Source: Defluviitaleaceae bacterium
GTDB taxonomy: Bacteria > Bacillota > Clostridia > Lachnospirales > WQUN01
Assembly (NCBI GenBank): GCA_009786535.1
Contig: WQRX01000020.1
Coordinates: 1-63,883 of the forward strand
Length of the DNA: 63,883 bases
Direction: 5' to 3'
This document shows, one piece after another, positions 25,908 through 35,428 of the stretch. Numbering within the stretch: the stretch's first letter is position 1; each line of letters starts with the position of its first letter. The position numbers were made by a program, and so were the translations under genes. The notes under the pieces are model-generated. The model saw nothing but the letters and a program-made list of their open reading frames with translations. It had not been told where the DNA came from and did no database searches.

Positions 25908-27556
25908 GCTATTACCTCCAAAATTTTAGTTTTTGTATTATACATGATTTGCAACGATTTTTTGCCTTTGCTTAGCGTCCAGCGGCAAAGGTTTTTTTCT
26001 TTTACATAAGAAATATCCGCCCCTTGTATCAGCGCATTATGTTTTTTGCGCAAGGCGAGTAAGTCGGTAAAAAACTGCTTTAAATCGGGGTCTTGTTTTG
26101 CCTCGTCCCATACCATGGGCGCGCGGGAGCCGGGGTCGCCGTCCCCTTCCATGCCAATTTCCGTACCGTAGTAAATACAGGGCGCGCCCTTCATCAGGTA
26201 CATAAATGTGAAGGCGTTTTTTAGGGCTTGCTTGTTGCCCGAAGCCTGGGTTAGCGCACGCACCGTGTCGTGGGAGTCCATCAAGTTAAATTGGATTTGG
26301 TTATGCAGGTCGGATAAACGGGTCAGCTTGGCGAATAGCTTTTGGGTAAATTCGCAGGGGGTAATTTTGCCCGTGAAGAATAAATCCCGTAGCAGATAGC
26401 CCAAGGGATAATTCATCACTGCGTCGAAATAGCCGCCATTTAGCCATTTTGAAGGGTCGTGCCATACCTCGCCCACAAGATAAAAATCGGGCTTTACCCC
26501 GTCTACGGCTTTGCGCACCGCTCGCCAAAAGTCAAAGCTTACCTCGTCGGACACATCTAACCGCCAGCCGTCAATATCGCATTCCTTTATCCAGTACAAC
26601 GTTGCATCTATGAGGTGTTGCCGCGCGGCGGGGTTTTCGGTATTCCATTTGGGCATGGAGGTTACGTGGGCAAAGGTATCGTAGGGAATGTGGTCGCGGT
26701 TTTCGTATTGGGGCTGTATGGGAAATTGGTGGATGTGAAAATAATCCTTGTACTTCGACTTTTCCTGCTTTTTAAGCACATCCAGCCAGAAGGGATGCTT
26801 GCCGCCAATGTGGTTGTACACCGCGTCCAGCATTACTTTCATGCCGTTTGCGTGGGCTTTTTTTACCAGCTCCTTCAAGGTTTTTGTATCTCCGAAGTGG
26901 GGGTCTACCGCGAAATAATCCTGTATATCGTACTTGTGGTTGGAAGGGGAATGGAAAATTGGGGTAAGATACAGCCCCGTTACCCCCAGCCCTTTGATGT
27001 ATGGCAAATTGTTAATTATCCCGCGCAAGTCCCCCCCAAAGAAATTTTTGCCCTTGGGTATACCCGTTTCCCAGCATTCAACTTCCTTGGGAGAAAGGCG
27101 CGGGTCGCCGTTGGCAAACCGTTCGGGGAAAATTTGATACCAGCAAGTTTGCGCCGCCCAGTTAGGGGCTTTTGGCGCGTCAATTTCATGGACAAAGGGG
27201 AAAAAGAAGTGGCTGTCCGCCTCCCCTACCCCATTTTCGCCGTAGATAATTTCCTTTCCTTTTGTGTCTATTAGGGCGAAGGTGTACTTCATGCGCCTTG
27301 CTTTGGTAGGGGTAAGGGCGGCACGCCAAAGGATGGTGTGCTTATCGGTATACTGGGGATGCATTTTTTCTTTTTGGGTTGACCATTCCCAAACTTGGTT
27401 GCCCTTTTCGTCTTTTTTGTTGGTGGGCTTCCAATAAAATGGGTCGCCGTACACCACTTTTGCGGAGGCAATATTGGCAGGGGTGGTGAGCTTTAGGATA
27501 ATTTTTTTCTGCACCGTATCATAATAGCTGTGGGGTAGCTGGGATTGGTGGAACAT
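25904..27556 (-). CDS. Cytoplasmic GH13 alpha-glycosidase (neopullulanase/cyclomaltodextrinase-like)
   Basis: 550 residues without a signal peptide, so intracellular. The N-terminal 120 residues form a CBM34-like sheet domain. The barrel carries DAVYNHIG (region I), DGWRLDVSDE with the nucleophile Asp near 332, LVGEVWHD with the acid Glu near 362 and LMDSHDT with the third Asp near 425. The WYQIFPERFANGDP opening is typical of the GH13_20-type neopullulanases and maltogenic amylases. It hydrolyses imported maltodextrins. GGAGG before the ATG; linked to ThuA by an ATGA overlap. Confidence 0.92.
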   Translation of the reverse strand: MFHQSQLPHSYYDTVQKKIILKLTTPANIASAKVVYGDPFYWKPTNKKDEKGNQVWEWSTQKEKMHPQYTDKHTILWRAALTPTKARRMKYTFALIDTKGKEIIYGENGVGEADSHFFFPFVHEIDAPKAPNWAAQTCWYQIFPERFANGDPRLSPKEVECWETGIPKGKNFFGGDLRGIINNLPYIKGLGVTGLYLTPIFHSPSNHKYDIQDYFAVDPHFGDTKTLKELVKKAHANGMKVMLDAVYNHIGGKHPFWLDVLKKQEKSKYKDYFHIHQFPIQPQYENRDHIPYDTFAHVTSMPKWNTENPAARQHLIDATLYWIKECDIDGWRLDVSDEVSFDFWRAVRKAVDGVKPDFYLVGEVWHDPSKWLNGGYFDAVMNYPLGYLLRDLFFTGKITPCEFTQKLFAKLTRLSDLHNQIQFNLMDSHDTVRALTQASGNKQALKNAFTFMYLMKGAPCIYYGTEIGMEGDGDPGSRAPMVWDEAKQDPDLKQFFTDLLALRKKHNALIQGADISYVKEKNLCRWTLSKGKKSLQIMYNTKTKILEVIA

Positions 27557-27565
27557 AATAGCCTC

Positions 27566-28657
27566 CTATTTTATGTCAAATTCTAACGTTCCGCGCTCCG
27601 TGCCGTTTACAACAAGGGTGAGGGCGTGGTTGCCCGCGTAGTGTTTTCGGGTGCTTAAATCGGCAAAGGAATGGTTTTTCGTGTAGTGCTTTTTCTCCTT
27701 TGCCTTTACATTGGATTCGGAGATTTGGAAAATTTTACGGCTGTGCTTGCCGTTGGCCTTTACAAAGTCGATGGCGTATTCCAGCCGTACCTTGGTGGCT
27801 TCTTTGCTTTGAAGGGTAAAGGAAAATTGCAAATCCCCGCCTATGCTTACAGTGGAAGCATTTAGGGAAAATTCACTTGTTTCTATTTTGTCTGCACCGT
27901 CAAACCCAAAGATGGTAAGGACAGTGGGGTTGGCTTTTTTCAGTAATGTACGGCAGGCATGTTTTACAATCCAGTTGGTGAGTTCGTTTTTGCCGTACCA
28001 ATCCTTCGCAATTTGCGCCACCAGTGCGGGGTGGGTCTTAGAAATATCGTTTAGGTTGTTTGCCACGCTTTTGCGCACGTATAAATCGGGGTCGGTTTTG
28101 AGTTGTTCTAAAATCGGCAGAATAGGTGCGGGGTCTTTTTTAAAGCTGTTTAACGCCTGCCCCCAGGGTAATGCGGGGCGGCAGCCTTCGCTTGCCAAAC
28201 GGCGCACATGGGGGTTATCGCTCTTAGACCATGCTTGCATTTGCGCCATCATTCGCCCTTCGTGGTTAATAATGAAGGGGCGTACGGCAAACTCGGCAGA
28301 AGCGTGGATGGTGTAGCGTTCCAACGCCGCCATGGAAATATCCCAGTGCTTTTCCCCTTGCCCGTACACCTCTACAAAGTCGCAGAAATACAGGCAAAAA
28401 CCGTCCAACCATGTGCCGTGGTTTGTAATTACCTTGTCGATGATGTTTATGGCGTCTACATAATTTTCGGGCAGGAACTTACCAAGGTTTACCGTAATTT
28501 GGCGCATACGCGCCTTTAGCTCCAGCCCTTCCCATGTTTCGTCCATTACCGAGGAAATAAACTCTTCAATGGGGAATGGTGGGTGCGCCCCTTGCATGTC
28601 CATTGCCAGTTTGCGCAAATAATCCCTGTTGTATATGTCTTTTATCGCGTCTGCCAT
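27566..28657 (-). CDS. AlkC-like DNA alkylation repair protein
   Basis: 363 residues. The first 230 form HEAT-like helical repeats with the signature RRLASEGCRPALPWG and LYVRKSVANNLNDISK. The last 100 (about 255-363) form a beta-rich, Ig-like domain. HEAT plus Ig-like architecture is known for AlkC glycosylases, which excise 3-methyladenine and 3-methylcytosine. It sits between amylase and neopullulanase genes with tight spacing, an odd place for a repair enzyme, perhaps only shared transcription. GGAGG before the ATG. Confidence 0.85.
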   Translation of the reverse strand: MADAIKDIYNRDYLRKLAMDMQGAHPPFPIEEFISSVMDETWEGLELKARMRQITVNLGKFLPENYVDAINIIDKVITNHGTWLDGFCLYFCDFVEVYGQGEKHWDISMAALERYTIHASAEFAVRPFIINHEGRMMAQMQAWSKSDNPHVRRLASEGCRPALPWGQALNSFKKDPAPILPILEQLKTDPDLYVRKSVANNLNDISKTHPALVAQIAKDWYGKNELTNWIVKHACRTLLKKANPTVLTIFGFDGADKIETSEFSLNASTVSIGGDLQFSFTLQSKEATKVRLEYAIDFVKANGKHSRKIFQISESNVKAKEKKHYTKNHSFADLSTRKHYAGNHALTLVVNGTERGTLEFDIK

Positions 28658-28722
28658 GTTAGCCTCCTATGCTATAAAACAAGCTCGTATAGTCGAAAAA
28701 ATTTTAATCTTGTAAGAATGAC

Positions 28723-31068
28723 TCATCGTATTATCCCCTCTGCGCCGCCAATTTCTACGCCGTCGCCAATTTGGAAAACGCGGGTGCTGTCCATGATGGT
28801 GAGGTAGGGCGCGGTCTGCTCCCCTGCCCCATAATTGTTAAAAATAAGGGTTACGGGCGTTGCTGTTCCTTCAGGCAGGTAGAATACCCAAGCGTAGCCA
28901 GCACTGTCCAAGCGGGGAAGCCATTCCATTTGCGGCCCCGGCCATCCTTGGGGGAAAACGTCGCCGCGGTCGTTCCATGCCCATATACCTGCTTGTGCCC
29001 ACTGGTTATTGTCGCGGACGTACTCTACACGGATGCGGTTTTCATGCCATTCGCGGCGTATGAAGCTTTGGCTTGCGGTGGCGATTTCGTTGCCGTCGGC
29101 ATCGTGCCCCCATACCGTTACCAAGAAGCGTTCGCCAACATTAAAATCAGCACCCAAGCGCAAAACCTCACCATGGGTGAAGGGTACCCGTCGGCGCCAT
29201 ACGTCTTCATCCATGATTCGAGTGGAAGAAAGGAAGCTGCCCGGCGGCATAACCCGAGCCAGTCCTGTAACGCGTACATGTTGTGCATACGTACCCATTG
29301 CAACCAGCGTAATATCAATGCCCTCATCGTCATAAAAACCCATGGCGGCGCCGGGGTGTATTTGGCTTGGGAATACCCGTGCAGGGTCTGCATAAATTCC
29401 CACAAAAGCAGGGAGATGAACCACTTCGCCTGTGCTATGTTCCATATTTACACTGTACGCTTCACGCAGTACCAACACACTTTGCCCCTGTATGGGTGCG
29501 CCCATTAGCCAGCCGTCTTGCACAACATAGGTATGCAGCGTTACTGGACAAATATAATTGCCGTCCACCATCTCTACGGGGAAAAGGACGTCTACCGCTT
29601 CCGTGCCGATATTTGCCAGCACCGCCCCTGTTTTTGCTTTTGCTTCCCCTCGCTGGATAAGGGCGACATTGCCGTGGGTGCTTGTATGTTCGCCGTAGGG
29701 GTGGAAATCGTTGGCAAACCAGTTAATTGCCGCTACGGCGGGGTGGCGGTACAGCAGTTGATGCCCCCAAGCATTGGCGAAGCGACCATCCTCTTGGGGT
29801 ATAAACATCATGCCGCTATTTTCAAAGCCGTCCCCAGGGCGCACAAAGAACAGGGGTGAAGTCCCCTGCCGCGCCGCAATTAGCGCCCAGCCCACAATTA
29901 TCTGTGCATCGGTAAGATGGCGGGAAATACCGTCGTTGCCGTACTGGTCGTGGGATTCTACCCAAGGTACAACGCCTTCGGCAAAGCCTACGTGCCCGCC
30001 AAGGTCTGCGGCGGTAAATGCCGCGCCAAATACCGTGTCGCCGTGGTTGTGGGGGTTGCCCATGATGTGGAAATGGGGGCTATTCCAGCCAAATTCCCCA
30101 TCTACGAGGAAGCCCCCCGACAAGGAGCTTAAAATATGCCGCGAGAAGGCGTAAGGCGTAACCAGATAATTTGCATGGTCAAACAAGGCGTGAAGGTAGT
30201 GGTTTGCGCGGTAGCCGCCGCCCAACACTTCCCCATACTGGAAAGGAATGCGCCCAAGCTCCCGCACGCGGGCGTCCACAAATGCCGAAATATTTGGCCA
30301 AAAATCGCTTCGAATGTCCGGCGGGTCGTTGGGAAGTTCGATATGGTGCGCCGCGTCGAAGCGGAAGCCGCTTGCACCCGCGGTGATAATATCGTCCAGA
30401 AATTGCATGTACAGGGCTTGAAATTCGGGTCGGCCGGTATAAAAGTCCCACAGTCCCAGCAAATTAGAGCGCACAAAGCTGCGGCGGTTGCCAAAGTCCA
30501 TAGGGCGTATCCACGGGTTTGCATCGGGGGAATCCCCCGGGCGGGAATGGAATAAAGACGGCTCATGGTCGCGCAGGGCGGGGTCTATTTGCATCCAATA
30601 CGCCGTGGTATGGTTGGGAATCGCGTCCACAATAATAAAAATACCGTAGGAAGCCGCCGCACGGGTTAGGGCTTCAAATTCCCACCATGTTCCAAGATAA
30701 TTGCCAATTTCGAAGGCGGTGGGCTGGTACAGGTCGTACCACCGCCCAAAAGCGCCCCGCGCCCCGGGCTGGCGGATTAACGCCGCCCCCACGGGGGAGG
30801 TTTGTATCGTGTTAAAGCCTGCCTCGGCAATGTAGGGCAACTGCGCCACAATTTCGTTAAAGGACATGTTCCACGCGTGTAAAATATTACCGCCGTGGGG
30901 GGTTTCGGGCAGGTTGAAGGGATTGTCCCACACCAGTACCCCTGGGGGCAACGGCGCTTCTATTTTATTCTGCGTGCCACCTCCAAGGAAAAAAATGGAC
31001 AGCGCAATCACGTTTATACCCATTACCACCAGTAATGCGATTAAGACGAGTTGTTTTTTATCAGGCAT
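28723..31068 (-). CDS. Membrane-anchored alpha-amylase with C-terminal starch-binding module
   Basis: 781 residues. An N-terminal hydrophobic segment (about 8-29, MGINVIALSIFFLGG) without a lipobox or clear cleavage site suggests an uncleaved anchor with an extracellular enzyme. GH13 motifs: VDAIPNHTT, GFRFDAAHHIE (nucleophile near 239), FQYGEVLGGG (acid near 277), VESHDQYG (near 373). A beta domain follows, and the last 110 residues carry WAQAGIWAWNDRGDVF with the Trp pattern of CBM25/26 modules, the same kind found in the neighbouring multi-CBM protein. AAGGAG before the ATG. It degrades starch outside the cell for the adjacent importer. Confidence 0.92.
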   Translation of the reverse strand: MPDKKQLVLIALLVVMGINVIALSIFFLGGGTQNKIEAPLPPGVLVWDNPFNLPETPHGGNILHAWNMSFNEIVAQLPYIAEAGFNTIQTSPVGAALIRQPGARGAFGRWYDLYQPTAFEIGNYLGTWWEFEALTRAAASYGIFIIVDAIPNHTTAYWMQIDPALRDHEPSLFHSRPGDSPDANPWIRPMDFGNRRSFVRSNLLGLWDFYTGRPEFQALYMQFLDDIITAGASGFRFDAAHHIELPNDPPDIRSDFWPNISAFVDARVRELGRIPFQYGEVLGGGYRANHYLHALFDHANYLVTPYAFSRHILSSLSGGFLVDGEFGWNSPHFHIMGNPHNHGDTVFGAAFTAADLGGHVGFAEGVVPWVESHDQYGNDGISRHLTDAQIIVGWALIAARQGTSPLFFVRPGDGFENSGMMFIPQEDGRFANAWGHQLLYRHPAVAAINWFANDFHPYGEHTSTHGNVALIQRGEAKAKTGAVLANIGTEAVDVLFPVEMVDGNYICPVTLHTYVVQDGWLMGAPIQGQSVLVLREAYSVNMEHSTGEVVHLPAFVGIYADPARVFPSQIHPGAAMGFYDDEGIDITLVAMGTYAQHVRVTGLARVMPPGSFLSSTRIMDEDVWRRRVPFTHGEVLRLGADFNVGERFLVTVWGHDADGNEIATASQSFIRREWHENRIRVEYVRDNNQWAQAGIWAWNDRGDVFPQGWPGPQMEWLPRLDSAGYAWVFYLPEGTATPVTLIFNNYGAGEQTAPYLTIMDSTRVFQIGDGVEIGGAEGIIR

Positions 31069-31081
31069 ATGAAATTCTCCT

Positions 31082-31840
31082 TTATATAACCTCGCGCATA
31101 CGGATATTATCCGCGTTCCAATAATCCTTGAGGGCTTTGTATGCGAAGTAAATCATTAAAAACTGGAAGATGAATACGTGGAAAAGGGGTAAAATAAAGC
31201 CAATCACCATGGCAATTAAGGCGGCGGGTATAGCGGCGAAGATGCAAACCTTACACCGTTCTGTCGCTGTCATTGACCCCGAGGTTTTTTCCCAAAAGCC
31301 CAGCAACCATACCGTGGCAAAATATATCACCACTTGGGAAATGAGAAATGCCATAAACATCATCAATATCCATGGGGCAACAATGCTTGAAAAGTAGCGG
31401 TTGTGTAACGCTAAGTGGTCAAAAATCTCTGCCAGGTCCCCTTCTTGTATCGCCCATGCGGAAACCATGGTTAGGGGCAACGTTAGTGCGGTCTGTCCAT
31501 CGCGGTAGAAAATATTTTCATTAGTAAAAGTGAAGGCAACGGGGTCGCCGCCACTAACTTGGGCGGATATATACAGTGGAATGTTTACGCCAGAAATTTC
31601 TGTGGCAAATCCGTTACTGTCATAAAACACGCGTATGTCATTTACCCAGCTACGGTCAAACATTCCCCAGTCCATTTCCCCGCCGTGTATCAACCGCGGG
31701 TACATTACCGACGGGGGTTGGGTTACAAATTCCACCGCTACGGGCAAGGTTAGCACCACCTGCACCATCAAAAACACGCAAAGCACGCGAGATAAACTCG
31801 TTTGCCTTGCGTGTTTTGCTAGTGACGCCCAAATGTACAC
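31082..31840 (-). CDS. DUF1189-family membrane protein (MalA-like)
   Basis: 252 residues with hydrophobic helices near 20-38, 150-180, 200-225 and 228-243 and an extracytoplasmic middle part. DUF1189 members lie beside maltodextrin ABC permease genes in Bacillota and are annotated as maltodextrin utilisation proteins, but their role is not settled. A GTG start with a GGTGA site is assigned because it follows the MalG stop by only six bases. The position between importer and amylase genes supports this family. Confidence 0.65.
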   Translation of the reverse strand: MYIWASLAKHARQTSLSRVLCVFLMVQVVLTLPVAVEFVTQPPSVMYPRLIHGGEMDWGMFDRSWVNDIRVFYDSNGFATEISGVNIPLYISAQVSGGDPVAFTFTNENIFYRDGQTALTLPLTMVSAWAIQEGDLAEIFDHLALHNRYFSSIVAPWILMMFMAFLISQVVIYFATVWLLGFWEKTSGSMTATERCKVCIFAAIPAALIAMVIGFILPLFHVFIFQFLMIYFAYKALKDYWNADNIRMREVI

Positions 31841-31846
31841 GGGTTA

Positions 31847-32740
31847 TTATTCACCTTTGTTAGCGCCTGCGGCTATCCCCAGTGCAAAATATTTTTGGAA
31901 GATGAAGAAGATGATACCAAAGGGTACGGCAATAATTAACGCCGCCGCCGTGTAAGCCGTAATGTCCATGTTTATTGGGTCGCCCAGGCCTGCCAATTCA
32001 AATAACCCTATGGCAATGGTATGGTTTTCCGTGCTTCGCAGCAGCAAACGGGGGAAGATGAAGTCCATCCACGGCCCCATAAACGCGCCAAACCCAATAA
32101 AGGTAATAATGGGCTTACTAAGGGGGAAAATTACCTTGGTAAATACCTGCATTTTTGTTGCGCCGTCTATATAGGCGGCTTCGTCCAGGGATTTGGGGAT
32201 GTTTAGCATATACCCCCGCATCAGCCACATGGTACCGGGTATGCCCCCGCCAATGTATAACAACGCCAGCGCGTAGATATTATCCAACCATCCGAAGGTA
32301 AGGAAAATCGAATAAATCGCCACCATGGCTAAAAAGCTGGGGAACATATTCAACACCATAATGGAAAGCAAACCCGCTTTGCGCCCGCGGAATTGCAAGC
32401 GCGCAAACACATAGCCCATAAAGGTATGCACCAAAATTGTACCCACCGTGTTAATAATGGCGATGATGAGGGAATTTCTATACCAAGTGCCAAAATTATG
32501 GTCGTCAAACAAGCGTTGAAAGCTCGCCAACGACGGCGCACGGGGTATGGGAATAAAGGTGTGGAAGTTATCCGCCATAACCGCACCGGGCGTACCCCGT
32601 ATGGGGTTTATTGCCGAGCCAATTAGCCACAGCACGGGGTATAAAATGATAATCGCCATAACAATTAAATTAATATGCACGCCCAGCCACGCCAAAAAGT
32701 TAGGCAGGTTAAACTCCTTTTTCCGCTTACTTCCTACCAT
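31847..32740 (-). CDS. malG: MalG-like maltodextrin ABC transporter permease
   Basis: 297 residues, six membrane helices. The ATPase-contact loop EAAYIDGATKMQVFTKVIFP (EAAxxDGA) near 195 is the signature of binding-protein-dependent sugar permeases. AAGGAGG before the ATG; three bases after the MalF-like gene. Forms the channel with the MalF-like subunit. Confidence 0.93.
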   Translation of the reverse strand: MVGSKRKKEFNLPNFLAWLGVHINLIVMAIIILYPVLWLIGSAINPIRGTPGAVMADNFHTFIPIPRAPSLASFQRLFDDHNFGTWYRNSLIIAIINTVGTILVHTFMGYVFARLQFRGRKAGLLSIMVLNMFPSFLAMVAIYSIFLTFGWLDNIYALALLYIGGGIPGTMWLMRGYMLNIPKSLDEAAYIDGATKMQVFTKVIFPLSKPIITFIGFGAFMGPWMDFIFPRLLLRSTENHTIAIGLFELAGLGDPINMDITAYTAAALIIAVPFGIIFFIFQKYFALGIAAGANKGE

Positions 32741-32743
32741 GGC

Positions 32744-34075
32744 TTAGTCCTCCTTAAAGGCGCGGGTGCGCAGCAAGTTCCAGGTAGAAACACCTGCAAT
32801 AGCAAGGAAAATAAAGGTACTCATTACACTGGCGAAGTTGTACATACGGTTATCCAGCGTTAGGCTATACACCCATGTAATCAACAAATCGGTATCTCCC
32901 GCAAAAAACATTGCAGGGTTACGGGGCCCGCCGCCTGTAATAAAGTACACCATGCCAAAGTTATTAAAGTTACCCGCCACATTCATTATCAGCAAGGGCG
33001 AAATGGCGGCAAAAATGGTTGGCAAGGTAAGGCTTTTAAACTGTTGCCATGCATTTGCGCCGTCTATGCTTGCGGCTTCGTAGGTTTCGGGGTTTAGGGT
33101 GGTCATAACGCCTGTTATCATTACCATAAACCACGCAAAACCCAGCCACGTATGCACAATAAATAAAATCGCGCGTGACCAACTCGCATAGGCGTAAAAA
33201 GTAATCGGCACATCAATTAAACCGATGTGTATCAAAATTCGGTTTATTACGCCGTGGGTAACAAAGAAATTGCGGAAAAGCATTTGGGAAACCAGTCCCG
33301 GTATTGCCCATGGCAGAATAAACATACCCCGCCAAAACTTGGGATAACGCACAAACCGCGAGTTAATGAGCAACGCTTGCAAAAACCCAACGGTAAAGGC
33401 AAAAAATGTTGCGCCAAATGCCCAAGCAATGGTCCACAAGCCTACCCGCACCAAGGTTTGGTTCCACAATGGATTGGTTAATACCTCTATAAATGTGCCA
33501 AAGCCCACCCATTCCACCAAATGGCGCGGGGGGATATTGTTCATATTATAGTTGGTAAAGGCGACGGCAAAGGCAAAGAATATAGGTATCAACGAGAAAA
33601 GCACCACAAAAACAAGGCCGGGCGTTATGGCAATGTATTCAAAGGAATCATGCATTAGCTTCTTGAACCAGCTTCTTGTGTTGTCTACTTCCCTTTTTTG
33701 CTCCATTGCCTTGCGTACCTTGTAGGCATCACGTACGTTCCATTGCCAAAAAACCAAGAACGCCAGCAAAATAGAAATCGCAAGCAAGCCCGTTAGCATA
33801 AGCATGGTGGAGTGGTCAAACACCGTTACGGCGGCACTTTCCCTTGGAATTTCCCCCAAGGTTGTGATACCCCACAGCCCGCGGGTAAACAAACCCGCGT
33901 TGCGTGGGTGGGGTGGTACGTGCCCCATCATTAACCGCATTGTGCCTGTACCAAATTCTATGCCTATCATGAAAAGTTGAATCAGGAAGAAAAACAAACC
34001 CTTCACAGGCTGTTTGTTATATACCTGCCCACTGCCCCACACAATTGCAGACATTAGGGCTGCCCATTTCGCCAT
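32744..34075 (-). CDS. malF: MalF-like maltodextrin ABC transporter permease
   Basis: 443 residues, longer than a six-helix permease because of an N-terminal extension with extra hydrophobic helices (WAALMSAIVWGSGQVYN, LFFFLIQLFMIGIEFG). The contact loop YEAASIDGANAWQQFKSLTLP lies near 350. The ATG at 34075 is preferred to the upstream GTG because AAAGAGG is eight bases away. No ATP-binding subunit is encoded in the window, so a shared MsmX-type ATPase elsewhere is expected. Confidence 0.92.
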   Translation of the reverse strand: MAKWAALMSAIVWGSGQVYNKQPVKGLFFFLIQLFMIGIEFGTGTMRLMMGHVPPHPRNAGLFTRGLWGITTLGEIPRESAAVTVFDHSTMLMLTGLLAISILLAFLVFWQWNVRDAYKVRKAMEQKREVDNTRSWFKKLMHDSFEYIAITPGLVFVVLFSLIPIFFAFAVAFTNYNMNNIPPRHLVEWVGFGTFIEVLTNPLWNQTLVRVGLWTIAWAFGATFFAFTVGFLQALLINSRFVRYPKFWRGMFILPWAIPGLVSQMLFRNFFVTHGVINRILIHIGLIDVPITFYAYASWSRAILFIVHTWLGFAWFMVMITGVMTTLNPETYEAASIDGANAWQQFKSLTLPTIFAAISPLLIMNVAGNFNNFGMVYFITGGGPRNPAMFFAGDTDLLITWVYSLTLDNRMYNFASVMSTFIFLAIAGVSTWNLLRTRAFKED

Positions 34076-34114
34076 CACATTCGCCTCTTTCACAATCTAA
34101 AGATGAATGTTAAT

Positions 34115-35407
34115 TTAGTCCATTGATAACCCACCTACAGCCAATAAGGAGCGGTAGGTTTCCATTGCACGTTGCTGTGCTTCGGGAATGGTAAGCTCCC
34201 TATCCCATACGAAGGAGAACATTTCCTCCATGGGGCCCCACATTTGGTGTACCTGCGGGATAAGGGGCATGGGTACGGTGTAGGGTGTTTGTGCCGCAAT
34301 GCCACCCAGCAGCGGGTCGTCACGTAAACCGGGAATGCCCGAAATATCGCGGCGTGCCGTCATGGTGTGGATGCCCTCGAATTGGATGCGCGCACCTTCT
34401 TCGCTTACCATAAAGTCTAGGAAAGCATATGCCCACGGGCGGTTAATCGGCGACGAGAAGCTGGAAACGCCTGCAATCATCGTACCCGAGAAGGCAATAG
34501 GCTGTACGCCGTTTACCGTAGGTATACGGGCTACGCCAAAGTTTACGTTATTATCCAAGGTGGCGTTAATTGCCCAAGGCCCTGTAATGGTAAGGGGAAT
34601 TTCGCCCAAGCGGAAGCGTTCTTCCGAGGTTAGGGAGTTAATGTCTGCCATGGGCAGGTCAAATAACTGCCGCAACTGTAGGAAAAATTCCAAGCCCCGC
34701 GCTACTTCGGGGGAGTCAAAATTAGGCTGGCGGAAATCGTCCATGTTTGGCCCAAAGGGGCGGAAGCCTTCCATGGCTAACCACAGGAAATTGTGGTAGG
34801 GGTTCCATGCTTCCCACGCCATGGTCCAGTCGTTGGTGGCGGGGTTGTTGTAGGTGCGGGCAAATTCGAAAATTTCTTCGAAGGTTTGGGGCGGTGTAGG
34901 CCCCCACAAATCCTTATTGTAGAACAAGGCAATGTTCTCAATTTGGAAGGGTACGCCGTGCATCCTGCCGTTGTGGGTGATTGTGCCCACGGCAGATTCC
35001 ACCAGCTCGCGCTCCCATTTTTCTTGCAATAATGGGGGTACGGGTTCAATCATGCCGTCGTTTATCGCCCATGAGACATGGTCGTGGGGGAAGGCGAAAA
35101 TATCTGCGCCAAAGCCTGCAGGGCCATCCAATTGCATGTGGGTGCGGGATGCAACGTTCCCCATTTGCTCGAAGCGTACACCTACATTGCCATGCTTTGC
35201 AGTAAACGCGCGGATAAGCTCATGCGACCATTCCTCGTTGTCTAACCAAATTAATAAATCTACAATTTCAGTGGTTTTTTCTATGCCGTAGAATTCTACG
35301 GTGTCGCCAAGGTCAATTTCTACTTCGGTTCTGCCGTCGTAGGGGCGACAAGCGGATAAGGCAAGGATTAACAATGCCGCCACCGCAAGAAAAATATATT
35401 TTTTCAT
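34115..35407 (-). CDS. malE: Maltodextrin-binding lipoprotein of the ABC importer (MalE-like)
   Basis: 430 residues. A lipoprotein signal peptide with lipobox LSAC puts the mature N-terminus at Cys20. The fold is solute-binding family 1: FADIFAFPHDHVSWAI-like segment, LFYNKDLWG, PLTITGPWAINATL and WAYAFLDFMVSEEGA. It captures maltodextrins released by the amylase and pullulanase. GGAGG before the ATG. First of the three importer genes. Confidence 0.93.
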   Translation of the reverse strand: MKKYIFLAVAALLILALSACRPYDGRTEVEIDLGDTVEFYGIEKTTEIVDLLIWLDNEEWSHELIRAFTAKHGNVGVRFEQMGNVASRTHMQLDGPAGFGADIFAFPHDHVSWAINDGMIEPVPPLLQEKWERELVESAVGTITHNGRMHGVPFQIENIALFYNKDLWGPTPPQTFEEIFEFARTYNNPATNDWTMAWEAWNPYHNFLWLAMEGFRPFGPNMDDFRQPNFDSPEVARGLEFFLQLRQLFDLPMADINSLTSEERFRLGEIPLTITGPWAINATLDNNVNFGVARIPTVNGVQPIAFSGTMIAGVSSFSSPINRPWAYAFLDFMVSEEGARIQFEGIHTMTARRDISGIPGLRDDPLLGGIAAQTPYTVPMPLIPQVHQMWGPMEEMFSFVWDRELTIPEAQQRAMETYRSLLAVGGLSMD

Positions 35408-35428
35408 AGCACGTATGCCTCCAGTCTA

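Noticed and set aside
28771..30555. Several long plus-strand open frames opposite the amylase gene
   Set aside because: Antisense shadows of a GC-richer gene; no protein-like motifs or ribosome binding sites.
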